In this document: positions 38,478 through 47,137 of the stretch, piece after piece
Numbering within the stretch: position 1 is the first letter of the stretch
Layout: each line of letters starts with the position of its first letter
Source of the DNA: Paulinella micropora
Lineage: Eukaryota > Cercozoa > Imbricatea > Euglyphida
Reading direction: 5' to 3'
Assembly: GCA_009731375.1 (NCBI GenBank)
Contig: BJOX01000215.1
Location: 592,868-656,867, forward strand
DNA: 64,000 nucleotides
Notes under the pieces: model-generated
What the model was told of the DNA's origin: nothing
The model's input: the letters and a program-made list of their open reading frames with translations, nothing else
Databases searched by the model: none
Translations under genes and position numbers: made by a program

Positions 38478-39295
38478 AAGCCTTTCAGGAAATATACGCC
38501 CAAAAAACGCTGAAGGGCTTGAAGGGCTTCAGGCTGCTGCGAGTAGAAGTGTATGGCCCTGGCTGCGACATGCACGCGTCCCGGCTAAGCGAGGCTAAGG
38601 CTGAGCTCGAAAGCTTTGTGCAGAAAAATAAAGGTGCTTTTAAACGCGAGAGCGCATCCCTGGCACGTGTTTTTGCTCGGGGCGTGGCGGAGTTTGGTTT
38701 TATGGCAGACATGCGAGAGCCAGGCAGAGCCAACGACTGCTTTGCTCGAGCCGTTGAAAATTACAAACAGGTACAGTCCAAGAAAGCCAAAATGTTGCCT
38801 GACAAAGCTCGTGCGCTGACATTGACGTACGTCAACAATTATCTACTGAAGCGTCACGATGCTAAGCCCCGCGCTGCCAAGGCCGACGGTGACGGTGCCC
38901 AGGCCGGAGATGCTAAGAACGTAAAGACCAAGGCAGACAATGTCAGGGAGGAAGTAGAAAACGACGAAACGGGCAACAATATAATATTATTGCGGCAACT
39001 GAGTAGATGCTACGTCTTCGACTTTGGAGGAGGCCGCCAGGAGATCACCGCGGATACAAGGAAGAAACTTTTTCCTTTATTCAATGAACAGAATCAGCCC
39101 TACTGGGCTGGAAACCGTGGCATAAAGCACTATGTCTCAAGAGAAGAATTCTATGAGTTGTTCCCAACACAGGAAGACTTTGATCTCACAGCGGCGTCGG
39201 TACGTACGGCCGCTGTGAGATCAAGTGTGCCACAATACAACGAGGTGCGTTGCGATGCACTGTACAGGCCTCCTTACCGTATTGACGTCGTGTAG
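38468..39295 (+). CDS. DUF1152-like protein, C-terminal part
   Basis: 275 codons opening at GTG within the (GT)n run. LLRVEVYGPGCDMHA near the start resembles the DUF1152 C-terminal GPG-D motif, which supports fusion with the 37701 frame. The rest is helical with a Lys/Asp-rich linker, and ends in an extra domain of about 100 residues. A 14-bp perfect inverted repeat lies at 39182-39222 within the coding sequence. Poly(A) signal at 39316. Confidence 0.6.
   Translation: MCLKAFQEIYAQKTLKGLKGFRLLRVEVYGPGCDMHASRLSEAKAELESFVQKNKGAFKRESASLARVFARGVAEFGFMADMREPGRANDCFARAVENYKQVQSKKAKMLPDKARALTLTYVNNYLLKRHDAKPRAAKADGDGAQAGDAKNVKTKADNVREEVENDETGNNIILLRQLSRCYVFDFGGGRQEITADTRKKLFPLFNEQNQPYWAGNRGIKHYVSREEFYELFPTQEDFDLTAASVRTAAVRSSVPQYNEVRCDALYRPPYRIDVV
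39182..39222. repeat. 14-bp perfect inverted repeat in CDS
   Basis: GATCTCACAGCGGC and its reverse complement separated by 13 nt (39196-39208), inside the DUF1152-like gene. Confidence 0.85.
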
Positions 39296-39315
39296 TTTTT
39301 TTTTTTTTTTTATGT

Positions 39316-39321
39316 AATAAA
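39316..39321 (+). terminator. poly(A) signal AATAAA
   Basis: Twenty bases after the DUF1152-like stop, following a T-run, between two convergent genes. Confidence 0.5.
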
Positions 39322-39338
39322 AACAAGTTTAGCCCGAA

Positions 39339-41927
39339 CTATGAATCTTGCCCGGCGTAGACGCCGGCGGAGGCCAGGGGGGCGAGAGTGCCGTGGCTGT
39401 GGGAGCGGAACAGGCGGCGGTGGTGGGGAGGTTCAGGACCCGCGGCGGGCTGGCTGTGGCGCAGCAGAGCTCGGGGGGGCGAGCCCGGGGTGGGCGCCGT
39501 CCGGCTCTCGAAGTCCAGGCCGAAACCCAAGTGCACGGGCTTCTCGTCACCCGCCACATCAGAGTCGGCAAGGACCTCGATCCTAGGCCCATCATCAGAG
39601 CTCGAGTCGTTGGAGTAGATGGACCCCGGCTCAGTCATCGTCCCAAGGGGGTCGCGTCCCAAGTGGGGAGAAAGAGGGAAGGGTGGTGGTGGTGGTGGTG
39701 GTGGTGGCGCGGCGTCGCTGCGCCGCGCCGTCCTGGCCGCCGCGAGCGCTGGGAGACGGCGGTGGCGCGCCGTCTTGGGTGGCAAGGGGGAGACTGCGGC
39801 GGCACTCTTGTAGATATTGAGGAACTTGGGGCCGTACAGCACGGCGACGGGGGTAAGCCCGCCGAGCCAGAGTGCGAAGGCGCGTACGACCAGGCGCGTC
39901 CGCGTCTGGGTGGGGGCGAGCATGAAGTCGACGCCGAGGCCGATCAGGCCCAAGAAAAGGGTATTGTACAGCAGCCAAGCAATGAGCTGGCTCTCGTTGA
40001 AGGTGGTGGGCAGGTGCCGCACGCGGTAGGCTAGGAGGCTCTGGCCCAGCAGAAGCAGAAAGTACGAGGCAAAGATCAGCGGCAGGAAGACGCGCGAGAC
40101 GGAGCAGGAGGGCAGCCAGGTGAGGAAGCCGTCCGCGCCGGAGTTGGAGACGTCCACGGCAGTGTAGACCGAAGGTTCGAGCGCAAAAAAGATGCAGAGC
40201 AACAGGGCACTGATCGACACAAAGACGGCGTCGATCAGCGCCACCCGGGTGTTGGTGAAGCGTATGACCTGCGGCACTTTCTGCCCGTCCTCCAGCACGC
40301 GGAAGATGGCCCAGAGCCGGTAGGTCTTGGCAAAGAGCGTGCCAAACACGGTCGAGGCGGCAAGGCAGGGCAGCCACCAACGCAGGGCGCACACCGGGCT
40401 CTCGGGTGCCGGCGCCAGTGCGAACAAGACGGTCGAGGCGCAGAGGACGCCGCACGCCGCGATCAGCACCAGACTGAACTGGAAACTGGAGGCCCGAATG
40501 AGCTTGTGCCTGCGGAACCGGATCACCAGCGCCAGGGCCAGCGCGCACAGGCCGGCGGCCAGCGCGCTCAGCGCAAAGACCGCCGTCCGTAGCGGCGCGG
40601 GCGGCTGCAGCAGGCGCGAATACGGGGTGCAAACGCTGGCGCCCGGCAGGAGCGCGCGTGTGCCAAAAGGGCAGAGACCGCAGGCCGCCGCGCCCGCCGC
40701 GGGCGCGGCCCTGCCCGCCGGGCATGACAGGCAGGCCGACAGCGAGTCCGGCTCGCTGGCGGCGCCTGTCGCGCCGTCGGGGCTGTACGTGCCCGGCGGG
40801 CAGGGCACGCAGACTGACAGCCCCCGGCCCTGGCCGCGGGTGGGCACAAGGGCGCCCGACTCGGCCGAGCGGAAATGGTCCAGCAACCGCCAGCGCCCGG
40901 GGCCGCAGAGCGCCGCGGGCCCGATCAGCCCCAGTTGCTGCCAGACCTCTAGCTCCGCGTCGTCGCCGTGCTGTCCGTACTCACAGAAACCGGCGTGCCC
41001 ACCCGCGAGCGAGGCTTCGTCCGTCTCCAGGAGGCCTAACAGGGCCGTGCGCACCAAGCCTGCTATCGCCTCAGGCACGTGTGGCAGCGCGGCCAGACTC
41101 CACTCACGGTAGCGCCAGGGGGTGGAAACCTCCCGCCCGAGCTCGGCCAGGAAGGCCGAGTCCGCCCCGGGGTTCAGATTGTACGTCCAACCTGCGCTGT
41201 CGCGCGCCGTCGTCTCTTCCCAGAGCGCCGAGGCCCTGACAAAGGCCACGTCGCAGCTCCCGTTCCGCAGGCGGGCGAGCGCCTCCCCCTGGCCGGCCGG
41301 CGTCCAGACCACGCGGTCCTGGAAAACCTGCTCCACAGACAGGCCGCGCTGCCACAGCTCGTACTGCTGAATGTGGTAGCCTGCAAAGCTGTGCGGCCCA
41401 ACGGCGCACAGCGTGAGCCCGCGCTGCCGTCGCGCCTCCTCCTCCGCCTGCTTCTCGCCACGCAAAGCCGCGAGATCCACCAGGTGTAGGTGCCGCTCCG
41501 CGTGGCGCAGGATCAAGCCGCCCGTCGAACTCGTCACCAACGGCTTGCCCTGGTACAACACGCTCGCGTGCCTGCGGTACAAAGTTACCAGCGGGCAGAT
41601 CCCAGCCAGCAAGCGCCAGTAAGGCATCTCCCCTCCTTCCAGGAACACAAAGTCCGGCCGTGGGTTTTCTGTTTCCACACCCCGCGCCAGCACCGCCTCG
41701 AGCGCCGCGTCGTCACCCATCAGATGCAGCTTGCTCGAGCACCCCAGCCGCCGTGTGTGCTCATTCAGGTACACTTCAAAGGTCGGTTCCCATTGCGCCC
41801 GCGTGGCGCCCCTGTCACCCCCGACCGCCGCCATCGCAATCAAAAACGTGCTGTTCGGAAGAAGACTGCAGCACTCGAGCGTCTCGTAGCCCCACCTAGG
41901 CTGCTGCCAGGCTTGGACCGCGCGCAT
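39339..41927 (-). CDS. class C G-protein-coupled receptor with periplasmic-binding-type ectodomain
   Basis: 862 residues from ATG 41927. The ectodomain (to about 390) resembles bacterial phosphonate-type binding proteins: LVTSSTGGLILRHAE, HSFAGYHIQQYELW, and GEALARLRNGSCDVAFV in order. Next is a Cys-rich stalk (CVPCPPGTYSPDG, CLSCPAG, CGLCPFGT; about 400-470). Then seven hydrophobic segments (about 490-740) carry class C hallmarks: HKLIRASSFQFSLVLI at TM2, AKTYRLWAIF at TM3, FNESQLIAWLLYN before TM6, and VLYGPKFLNIY at TM7. The tail is Ser/Pro/His-rich with an Asp/Ser segment. Probably captured from a host, where it would sense a small ligand and signal through G proteins. The frame is intact. 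Confidence 0.85.
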   Translation of the reverse strand: MRAVQAWQQPRWGYETLECCSLLPNSTFLIAMAAVGGDRGATRAQWEPTFEVYLNEHTRRLGCSSKLHLMGDDAALEAVLARGVETENPRPDFVFLEGGEMPYWRLLAGICPLVTLYRRHASVLYQGKPLVTSSTGGLILRHAERHLHLVDLAALRGEKQAEEEARRQRGLTLCAVGPHSFAGYHIQQYELWQRGLSVEQVFQDRVVWTPAGQGEALARLRNGSCDVAFVRASALWEETTARDSAGWTYNLNPGADSAFLAELGREVSTPWRYREWSLAALPHVPEAIAGLVRTALLGLLETDEASLAGGHAGFCEYGQHGDDAELEVWQQLGLIGPAALCGPGRWRLLDHFRSAESGALVPTRGQGRGLSVCVPCPPGTYSPDGATGAASEPDSLSACLSCPAGRAAPAAGAAACGLCPFGTRALLPGASVCTPYSRLLQPPAPLRTAVFALSALAAGLCALALALVIRFRRHKLIRASSFQFSLVLIAACGVLCASTVLFALAPAPESPVCALRWWLPCLAASTVFGTLFAKTYRLWAIFRVLEDGQKVPQVIRFTNTRVALIDAVFVSISALLLCIFFALEPSVYTAVDVSNSGADGFLTWLPSCSVSRVFLPLIFASYFLLLLGQSLLAYRVRHLPTTFNESQLIAWLLYNTLFLGLIGLGVDFMLAPTQTRTRLVVRAFALWLGGLTPVAVLYGPKFLNIYKSAAAVSPLPPKTARHRRLPALAAARTARRSDAAPPPPPPPPPFPLSPHLGRDPLGTMTEPGSIYSNDSSSDDGPRIEVLADSDVAGDEKPVHLGFGLDFESRTAPTPGSPPRALLRHSQPAAGPEPPHHRRLFRSHSHGTLAPLASAGVYAGQDS

Positions 41928-42120
41928 GGCCTCTTGCGATCCAACACCCCCAAATCTTTTTTTGAAATTAAAGAGACAAAAAAGAAAAAACAAAAAACCA
42001 AACAGACGCGACAGATTGGATGAGGGGAAGAAAGGAGAGGATGGAAAAGGGGGGGGGGAGAAGAAGGGGAGGGAGGAGCAGACAGTGCTCGGTCTCTCTT
42101 TTTTTTTTGCAGACTTGACT

Positions 42121-42126
42121 TTTATT
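42121..42126 (-). terminator. poly(A) signal for the 42179-42523 gene
   Basis: TTTATT on plus = AATAAA on minus, 55 bp beyond the stop. Confidence 0.45.
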
Positions 42127-42178
42127 GAACTAAATTGCCAACTTTTGCTTAGTGCGCGCCGCGCCTGAGCCGGCCGGC

Positions 42179-42523
42179 TCAGGGCTCGGCGTTGTGATCA
42201 GGCGCAAAGACCGGGGGGATATTCCCGAAAATCGTCCGCAGCTCGTCCGTTCTCAGAAACTGCACGCTGTGTTGGCTGTCAATCAGGCACGCCCTGGGGT
42301 TGGATCCCCGGGGGTCAGGCTGGCGCGGTGCTCGTTGCCGGGGGGCGAGCCACAAGAGATAGTCCGCGCTGACCTGGCGGCAGATCTGCGCCATACTGCT
42401 CGGAGCCAGCCGCACAGGGACCAGCCGCGCAGTTTGCAAGGCCTCCCATTTCTCTCCCTCAATCACCAAAACACGACCCCGGCAGAAAACTCCATGGCTC
42501 TCATGGTGATTGCACTTGGCCAT
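42179..42523 (-). CDS. small hypothetical protein
   Basis: 114 residues from ATG 42523. His/Cys near the N-terminus (KCNHHESHGVFC), then a compact alpha/beta sequence (VLVIEGEKWEALQTARLVPV). It lies between two larger genes with its own poly(A) signal, and a (GA)n/G-run leader like other genes here. No family recognised. Confidence 0.5.
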   Translation of the reverse strand: MAKCNHHESHGVFCRGRVLVIEGEKWEALQTARLVPVRLAPSSMAQICRQVSADYLLWLAPRQRAPRQPDPRGSNPRACLIDSQHSVQFLRTDELRTIFGNIPPVFAPDHNAEP

Positions 42524-42687
42524 TCTGTAAAGAGAAAGAGGAAGGGAGGCGAGAGAGAGAGAGAGAGAGGGTGTGTGTGTTGTTGGGGGGGGGGGGGGGG
42601 AGGGAAGAGGCGGCTCCTTGCCGCCTCTTTCCCCCCCCCCCCCCCCCCCTCCTCCGGCTTGTATAATAATCTAGTAGCTGGCGGCGC

Positions 42688-45585
42688 ATGCAGACAGCAA
42701 AAGAACGAGAGAGGAGGCTTGAGGAGGCCAAGGCAAGGCTGTACGAGCTCTTAGAAAAAAGACAAAAATTGTCGCACCCGCCGCCGGCACCGGGTGCGCT
42801 CGTCCTGCGAAACGCGCAACCGCCGGCGGATGCGGGTGCGCTCGTTCTGCGGGACGCGCAACCGCCGCCGGCGGCGGACGCGGGTGCGCTCGTTCTGCGG
42901 AACGCGCAACCGCCGCCGGCGGCGGACGCGGCGGGTGCGCTCGTCCTGCGGAACGCGCAACAACCACCAAACGAGTCAAGGTCTAAATCTGTGTCAATTA
43001 TAGTGGGCTTGGCCGTCTTCGGCGGTTTCTGCTCCCGGGCTACGTACGTGTATTACAATGGGCCGAATACGACCAAGACACTTGTTCAGCATCCGTTCGC
43101 TGGTACCCGCACGGTCTCCTGGGGAGAGGGGCTGAACAAATGGGTTTGCGGCCTGAAAACTGGGAGTTTTAAAGGATGCGAACTAAGCTACAGCCAGAAG
43201 GGCGAGAAGCTTTTAGACCGCAAAATGGCTGCGGAGGTGGTGAAGGGCAATGAAGCAGTGGCCGTCCTCCACTATTCCATTGCGGAACTTCTGTCGACGC
43301 AACTGTACGCGCGCGACAGCAAGGCTGCACTGGATGCTTACTTTAAACAAAACAGCAAGGAGCGAGAAAACTTCGAGTTACGCCGAATGCAGCTCTTTGG
43401 CACTACTCACCCCAAGCCCCAAGGAAAGGAACAGCTGGGCTTGGTCACGGATCTGTGGGCGGAGATTTCCAAGCTGCCTCGGGAGCCGCTGGAGCAGCCT
43501 AGCCCCGTGAAGCAACGCTTGAACGAGCCCCTGATAAAGAGCTTTGCACGCATCGTAGCCTACCCGGGGCTCTACCAGAGCCAAGCCTACAAGTACCCCC
43601 GCTTCAGCCCCGCTAGCAGTGAGGAACTGCGGACAAACTATTCCAAAGACGAAATCAACAACTTGTACACAATGGCTGCGCTCTACCACAAGTTTTTAGA
43701 AATCGACCCATACCTGATGCTTGCTGCTCAAAACATCTTTCTGGAGCCACGGACCATTACGTTCGAGTATTTGAACCGCTTCTGTGAGCTGGATGAAAGC
43801 CTCTGCATCCTCTTGATCCATACCAACAACGTGTTCGGCTATCCGGTTGCCAGAGAGCTACGGGAATTCTTCGAGACCAGCAGCTATGACCACGCCACGC
43901 GGGAGCTCCGCGAGCCCGCCCGGTTCCTGTCCCGCCGTGGACAGGAACTCGCAATAGAAGACTGGCTGTTGCAGCAGCAGCAGCAGAGCGATGATGTGCA
44001 AGGCGCTCGAGCGCCTGGCGCCCGCCAGGCGCTCCAGCGCCTACAAGAAGTGGCGCGCGAGTGCAAACACATCGAGGAATACCAGTTATTTGATGCGGCC
44101 TGCCGCTTCTCGGCCGTGAGCCTGCACAACGAGTTTGTGCCCTTCGATATGTTCAACTACCTGCTAGAAAACGTCTACCAAGGCGACACCGAGCCGCCCG
44201 TCTGGACACGCACGTACCACACCCTGGGCCTCACCAAGCATAGCTCTCGCTGGGACCAAACTAACAGCACGGTGTGGTTTGGGCCGGCCAAGGTCGGCAG
44301 TGCCGAGCTGGCTATTGACAGCCAGCTCTTCCAAGTCCACAGCGGGTATCTGTGGGGGCCAAGCTACGACAGCACACACCTATGGCGTGACAGAATCATC
44401 GACCCCCAGCCCGCGAAGGAGCCGTCGGTCTCGACGACGCACCAGGTGGCTCTGCACTGCCTGGCGGAGATGGAGGTGCGGCTGAGCGCGCTGCTATACT
44501 TCCAGCAGGACGTCGAGGGGCTGCGCACAGTCGCCGACGACGACGCTAGTATCGAAAACACGGCGCGCTTTTTGCTGGCACCAAAGCCGCAGCCGCTCGC
44601 TAAACACACCTACAGTTTCCCCTGCCTCTTGTACGTGGCCTTCCGCTACGTGCTGCGCCAAAAAGCCCTGCAGGAACTGCTAGGCGCCAACCAGGTCTAC
44701 GACTGGGAAAAAGTCCTGGTAGAGGTGCGGAGCCAAGCTCTAGAGTGGTACTACCTAGGCCGCGTGGCCCCCGAGTACGGGAAATGGCTGGAACATAATC
44801 CGCTACAAGACCTCACGTCCAACTGGTTCTGGAAACTAGCCCTGGGCGCACCCAACCTACACTCTGGTGCGCGCCGGGCCGTGGCCAAGGCCAACCGAGA
44901 CCTTTTCAACCGCCTGTACAGCGCGCACAAAAAAAACCTCTTGTACGCCAGTGGGGGCAAGCAGGGATACGCCCCGAGAAGCGGCGGCCACAGCGGCTGG
45001 AAGCTCGCTAAGCTCGAGCTGGAAAAAGACCAGGTGCAACACGTGGTCATCGCCACCTACAGCCTTATGCAGACAGCGTCCATGACGCCGCGGGAGCACT
45101 TGCTGGCTCTGCGCTGGTCTGCTGCGGCGAACCAAGAAAGCTTTGCCAAAGTCACCACCGAAAAATCCCTTAGTGATTTGGTAAACGAAGCCGGGACCTC
45201 CGTCGGAAACTTCATGCAACGGCTGGCCTGCGTAGCGGTTGGCACGGCTACGGCGGCACTAACTTTGCCGCTCTCCCAGGCTGCCTTGTTGGTGGGCACC
45301 GCGTTCGCGGCCGAGCGGGGCTGGGCGTCGCTGGCCGACTTCCTCCAGCCCGCCAAGGAAACTGCAAGCCTCCCAGAACTCAAGCATGCAGTCATTGGCT
45401 TAGAGGCCGCCGCCAAAGCATTGCACAAAGCCATGGGTGCTCCCACTTCCCCCTCACAACAGGATATCGAAAACAGCCTAAGAGAAATGGCAAAGAGCAA
45501 CGTTATGGGCAACCCTGTAACATTCCAAGTCTTGCTGCGCCTCAACCAGTCGCACGGCGCCCCCCCCAAGTGGGACGAGTTGTGA
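42688..45585 (+). CDS. large hypothetical membrane-associated protein with N-terminal repeats
   Basis: 965 residues from ATG 42688. A charged coiled-coil-like start (ERERRLEEAKARLYELLEKR) precedes four tandem repeats of GALVLRNAQPPPAADA (42777-42963). A hydrophobic segment (SIIVGLAVFGGFCSRATYVYY, about 105) follows. The 750-residue body is rich in aromatic residues and helices, and near the C-terminus is a second hydrophobic stretch (LACVAVGTATAALTLPLS, about 850). No family recognised. The size, intact frame and TM segments suit a structural or virion-membrane protein. Perfect inverted repeats sit within the coding region (43923-43948; 44010-44035). Confidence 0.7.
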   Translation: MQTAKERERRLEEAKARLYELLEKRQKLSHPPPAPGALVLRNAQPPADAGALVLRDAQPPPAADAGALVLRNAQPPPAADAAGALVLRNAQQPPNESRSKSVSIIVGLAVFGGFCSRATYVYYNGPNTTKTLVQHPFAGTRTVSWGEGLNKWVCGLKTGSFKGCELSYSQKGEKLLDRKMAAEVVKGNEAVAVLHYSIAELLSTQLYARDSKAALDAYFKQNSKERENFELRRMQLFGTTHPKPQGKEQLGLVTDLWAEISKLPREPLEQPSPVKQRLNEPLIKSFARIVAYPGLYQSQAYKYPRFSPASSEELRTNYSKDEINNLYTMAALYHKFLEIDPYLMLAAQNIFLEPRTITFEYLNRFCELDESLCILLIHTNNVFGYPVARELREFFETSSYDHATRELREPARFLSRRGQELAIEDWLLQQQQQSDDVQGARAPGARQALQRLQEVARECKHIEEYQLFDAACRFSAVSLHNEFVPFDMFNYLLENVYQGDTEPPVWTRTYHTLGLTKHSSRWDQTNSTVWFGPAKVGSAELAIDSQLFQVHSGYLWGPSYDSTHLWRDRIIDPQPAKEPSVSTTHQVALHCLAEMEVRLSALLYFQQDVEGLRTVADDDASIENTARFLLAPKPQPLAKHTYSFPCLLYVAFRYVLRQKALQELLGANQVYDWEKVLVEVRSQALEWYYLGRVAPEYGKWLEHNPLQDLTSNWFWKLALGAPNLHSGARRAVAKANRDLFNRLYSAHKKNLLYASGGKQGYAPRSGGHSGWKLAKLELEKDQVQHVVIATYSLMQTASMTPREHLLALRWSAAANQESFAKVTTEKSLSDLVNEAGTSVGNFMQRLACVAVGTATAALTLPLSQAALLVGTAFAAERGWASLADFLQPAKETASLPELKHAVIGLEAAAKALHKAMGAPTSPSQQDIENSLREMAKSNVMGNPVTFQVLLRLNQSHGAPPKWDEL
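42777..42963. repeat. coding tandem repeat (4 units, about 42-51 bp)
   Basis: Each unit contains GGTGCGCTCGT-CTGCG-AACGCGCAACC and a variable CCGCCGGCGGCGGA spacer, giving GALVLR-(N/D)-AQ-PP repeats. All copies stay in frame. Confidence 0.85.
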
Positions 45586-45919
45586 AAAAATGACCATGCA
45601 TGCCCAGACTGTTTGCTGCTGCACCGAAAAGAAACAGCAGCGCAGAACTGGTGGGATCCCGCGTCATATCTCAGCCGGGGGCTTAGCGCTGGAGACCCCC
45701 TCCCCATCCTCCCCAAGGCACCAAATAAACTCGATGCAGCAGCCGCCCCCGCAACAAAGGCACGCGGCTCCGCAATACCGCTGTTGGCACAGAGGCCGGG
45801 CTGTGGACGCAATCACCCTGCTGCAATACAATAACATTTTGTAGCTTCTTCAGAAAAAGAAAGAAAAACTGCGTGTGTTTTTAATGAAACCGCGGGGGGC
45901 GTTCGCGCAAAAGCCCGGA
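45586..45919. other. intergenic, poly(A) signal at 45724
   Basis: AATAAA (45724-45729) follows the 42688-45585 gene by about 140 bp. Several short ORFs on both strands have no support. Confidence 0.5.
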
Positions 45920-46579
45920 CTAAATACTCATAAACTGCGGGAAGCAGTAGATGATTAACGACGGCAGGCCTAGCGCCACAGCGACAACGAATGCCACAAG
46001 AGCATACCAAGGACTGACATCTGACTCTGTGCAACACCCGCAGCAAAATGAAACCAACGCCGCAAAGAGGCAAAGGATGAGGAAAGCTATCATGGCATTA
46101 TAGCTTCTCTTTGTTTGACACGCGGCATTGACGGCGTAGGAGATTTTGCACACTCCGTTGCAGCCAATCTGCCAACTGAGCTCTAGATTTTTCGATTCCT
46201 TTCGGGTTTTACGAAGCAAATTGCTTCTGTACACCCTGGTTGCCGTAGTACATGGTTCTTCTTCCTCGTCGCCACTCCAGCGTAGCGACTTGCTCAGCTT
46301 TAGGATTACGCTGCTCACATTATAGCTTTCAGCAGGTTTGTAATAAAAGTTGAGTTTGTGCAAGAAATAGCATTCTTCAGCTTCTTCAAAAGGTCTGACA
46401 GAACCTTGTAAGGAACCTGTTCCGTTTAAAGAGCTGTCTTGTCTCCAAATTAAATTTTGGATGTTTTTATCTTTGCAGCAGCGACGATGCGATCTTGAAC
46501 CGCCTTCTTCAGCCGCCGATAGCTGTCCGCCCAGTACTAGGAAAGCCCAAACTAAATTCTGCCAGGCCTTCCGCTGCAT
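45920..46579 (-). CDS. two-TM envelope-type glycoprotein, paralogue of 16323-17126
   Basis: 219 residues from ATG 46579 (MQRKAWQNLVWAFLVLGG signal peptide); the upstream TTG is not needed. A Cys-containing ectodomain with sequons (NGTG, NVSS) precedes two hydrophobic segments (MIAFLILCLFAALVSFC, YALVAFVVAVALGLPSLIIY) with a CGCC loop between them. GSVRPFEEAEECYFLHKLNFYY parallels GSVKPF...CALLHRLYFYYY of the other copy, and both proteins have a conserved NLELSW/VELSW block and a CxxxCxISYA/CAVSYA block before TM1. A TATAAAA box lies 15 bp upstream of the ATG. Family name unknown. Confidence 0.7.
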   Translation of the reverse strand: MQRKAWQNLVWAFLVLGGQLSAAEEGGSRSHRRCCKDKNIQNLIWRQDSSLNGTGSLQGSVRPFEEAEECYFLHKLNFYYKPAESYNVSSVILKLSKSLRWSGDEEEEPCTTATRVYRSNLLRKTRKESKNLELSWQIGCNGVCKISYAVNAACQTKRSYNAMIAFLILCLFAALVSFCCGCCTESDVSPWYALVAFVVAVALGLPSLIIYCFPQFMSI

Positions 46580-46594
46580 ATATTTGCTTTTTGC

Positions 46595-46601
46595 TTTTAT
46601 A
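46595..46601 (-). promoter_or_regulatory. TATA box of the 46579 gene
   Basis: TATAAAA (followed by GC) on the minus strand, 15 bp before the start codon. The 5' leader must be very short if this box is used. The same TATAAAAGC occurs on the minus strand in both copies of the 19.3-20.4 kb duplication. Confidence 0.5.
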
Positions 46602-46661
46602 CCCAAATGTAAAAACCAAAAACTGATTTTTTATGAAACCGGGCGGGCGGGGGGGTGCCCC

Positions 46662-47079
46662 NNNNNNNNNNNNNNNNNNNNNNNNNNNNNNNNNNNNNNN
46701 NNNNNNNNNNNNNNNNNNNNNNNNNNNNNNNNNNNNNNNNNNNNNNNNNNNNNNNNNNNNNNNNNNNNNNNNNNNNNNNNNNNNNNNNNNNNNNNNNNNN
46801 NNNNNNNNNNNNNNNNNNNNNNNNNNNNNNNNNNNNNNNNNNNNNNNNNNNNNNNNNNNNNNNNNNNNNNNNNNNNNNNNNNNNNNNNNNNNNNNNNNNN
46901 NNNNNNNNNNNNNNNNNNNNNNNNNNNNNNNNNNNNNNNNNNNNNNNNNNNNNNNNNNNNNNNNNNNNNNNNNNNNNNNNNNNNNNNNNNNNNNNNNNNN
47001 NNNNNNNNNNNNNNNNNNNNNNNNNNNNNNNNNNNNNNNNNNNNNNNNNNNNNNNNNNNNNNNNNNNNNNNNNNNNNNN
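46662..47079. other. assembly gap (418 N)
   Basis: Left edge is a GC-rich G-run. The flanking sequence to 47137 contains no gene I can support. Confidence 0.95.
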
Positions 47080-47137
47080 CGCCGCTTGTGCGCGTGCCCC
47101 CCTTTTTTTTACTAGTCTCCTGCACAAACCCTTTGGG

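Noticed and set aside
39348-40034. Plus-strand ORF of 228 codons opposite the GPCR tail
   Set aside because: Gly/Arg-rich antisense of the receptor's Ser/Pro-rich tail and TM region; the receptor frame has clear family motifs.
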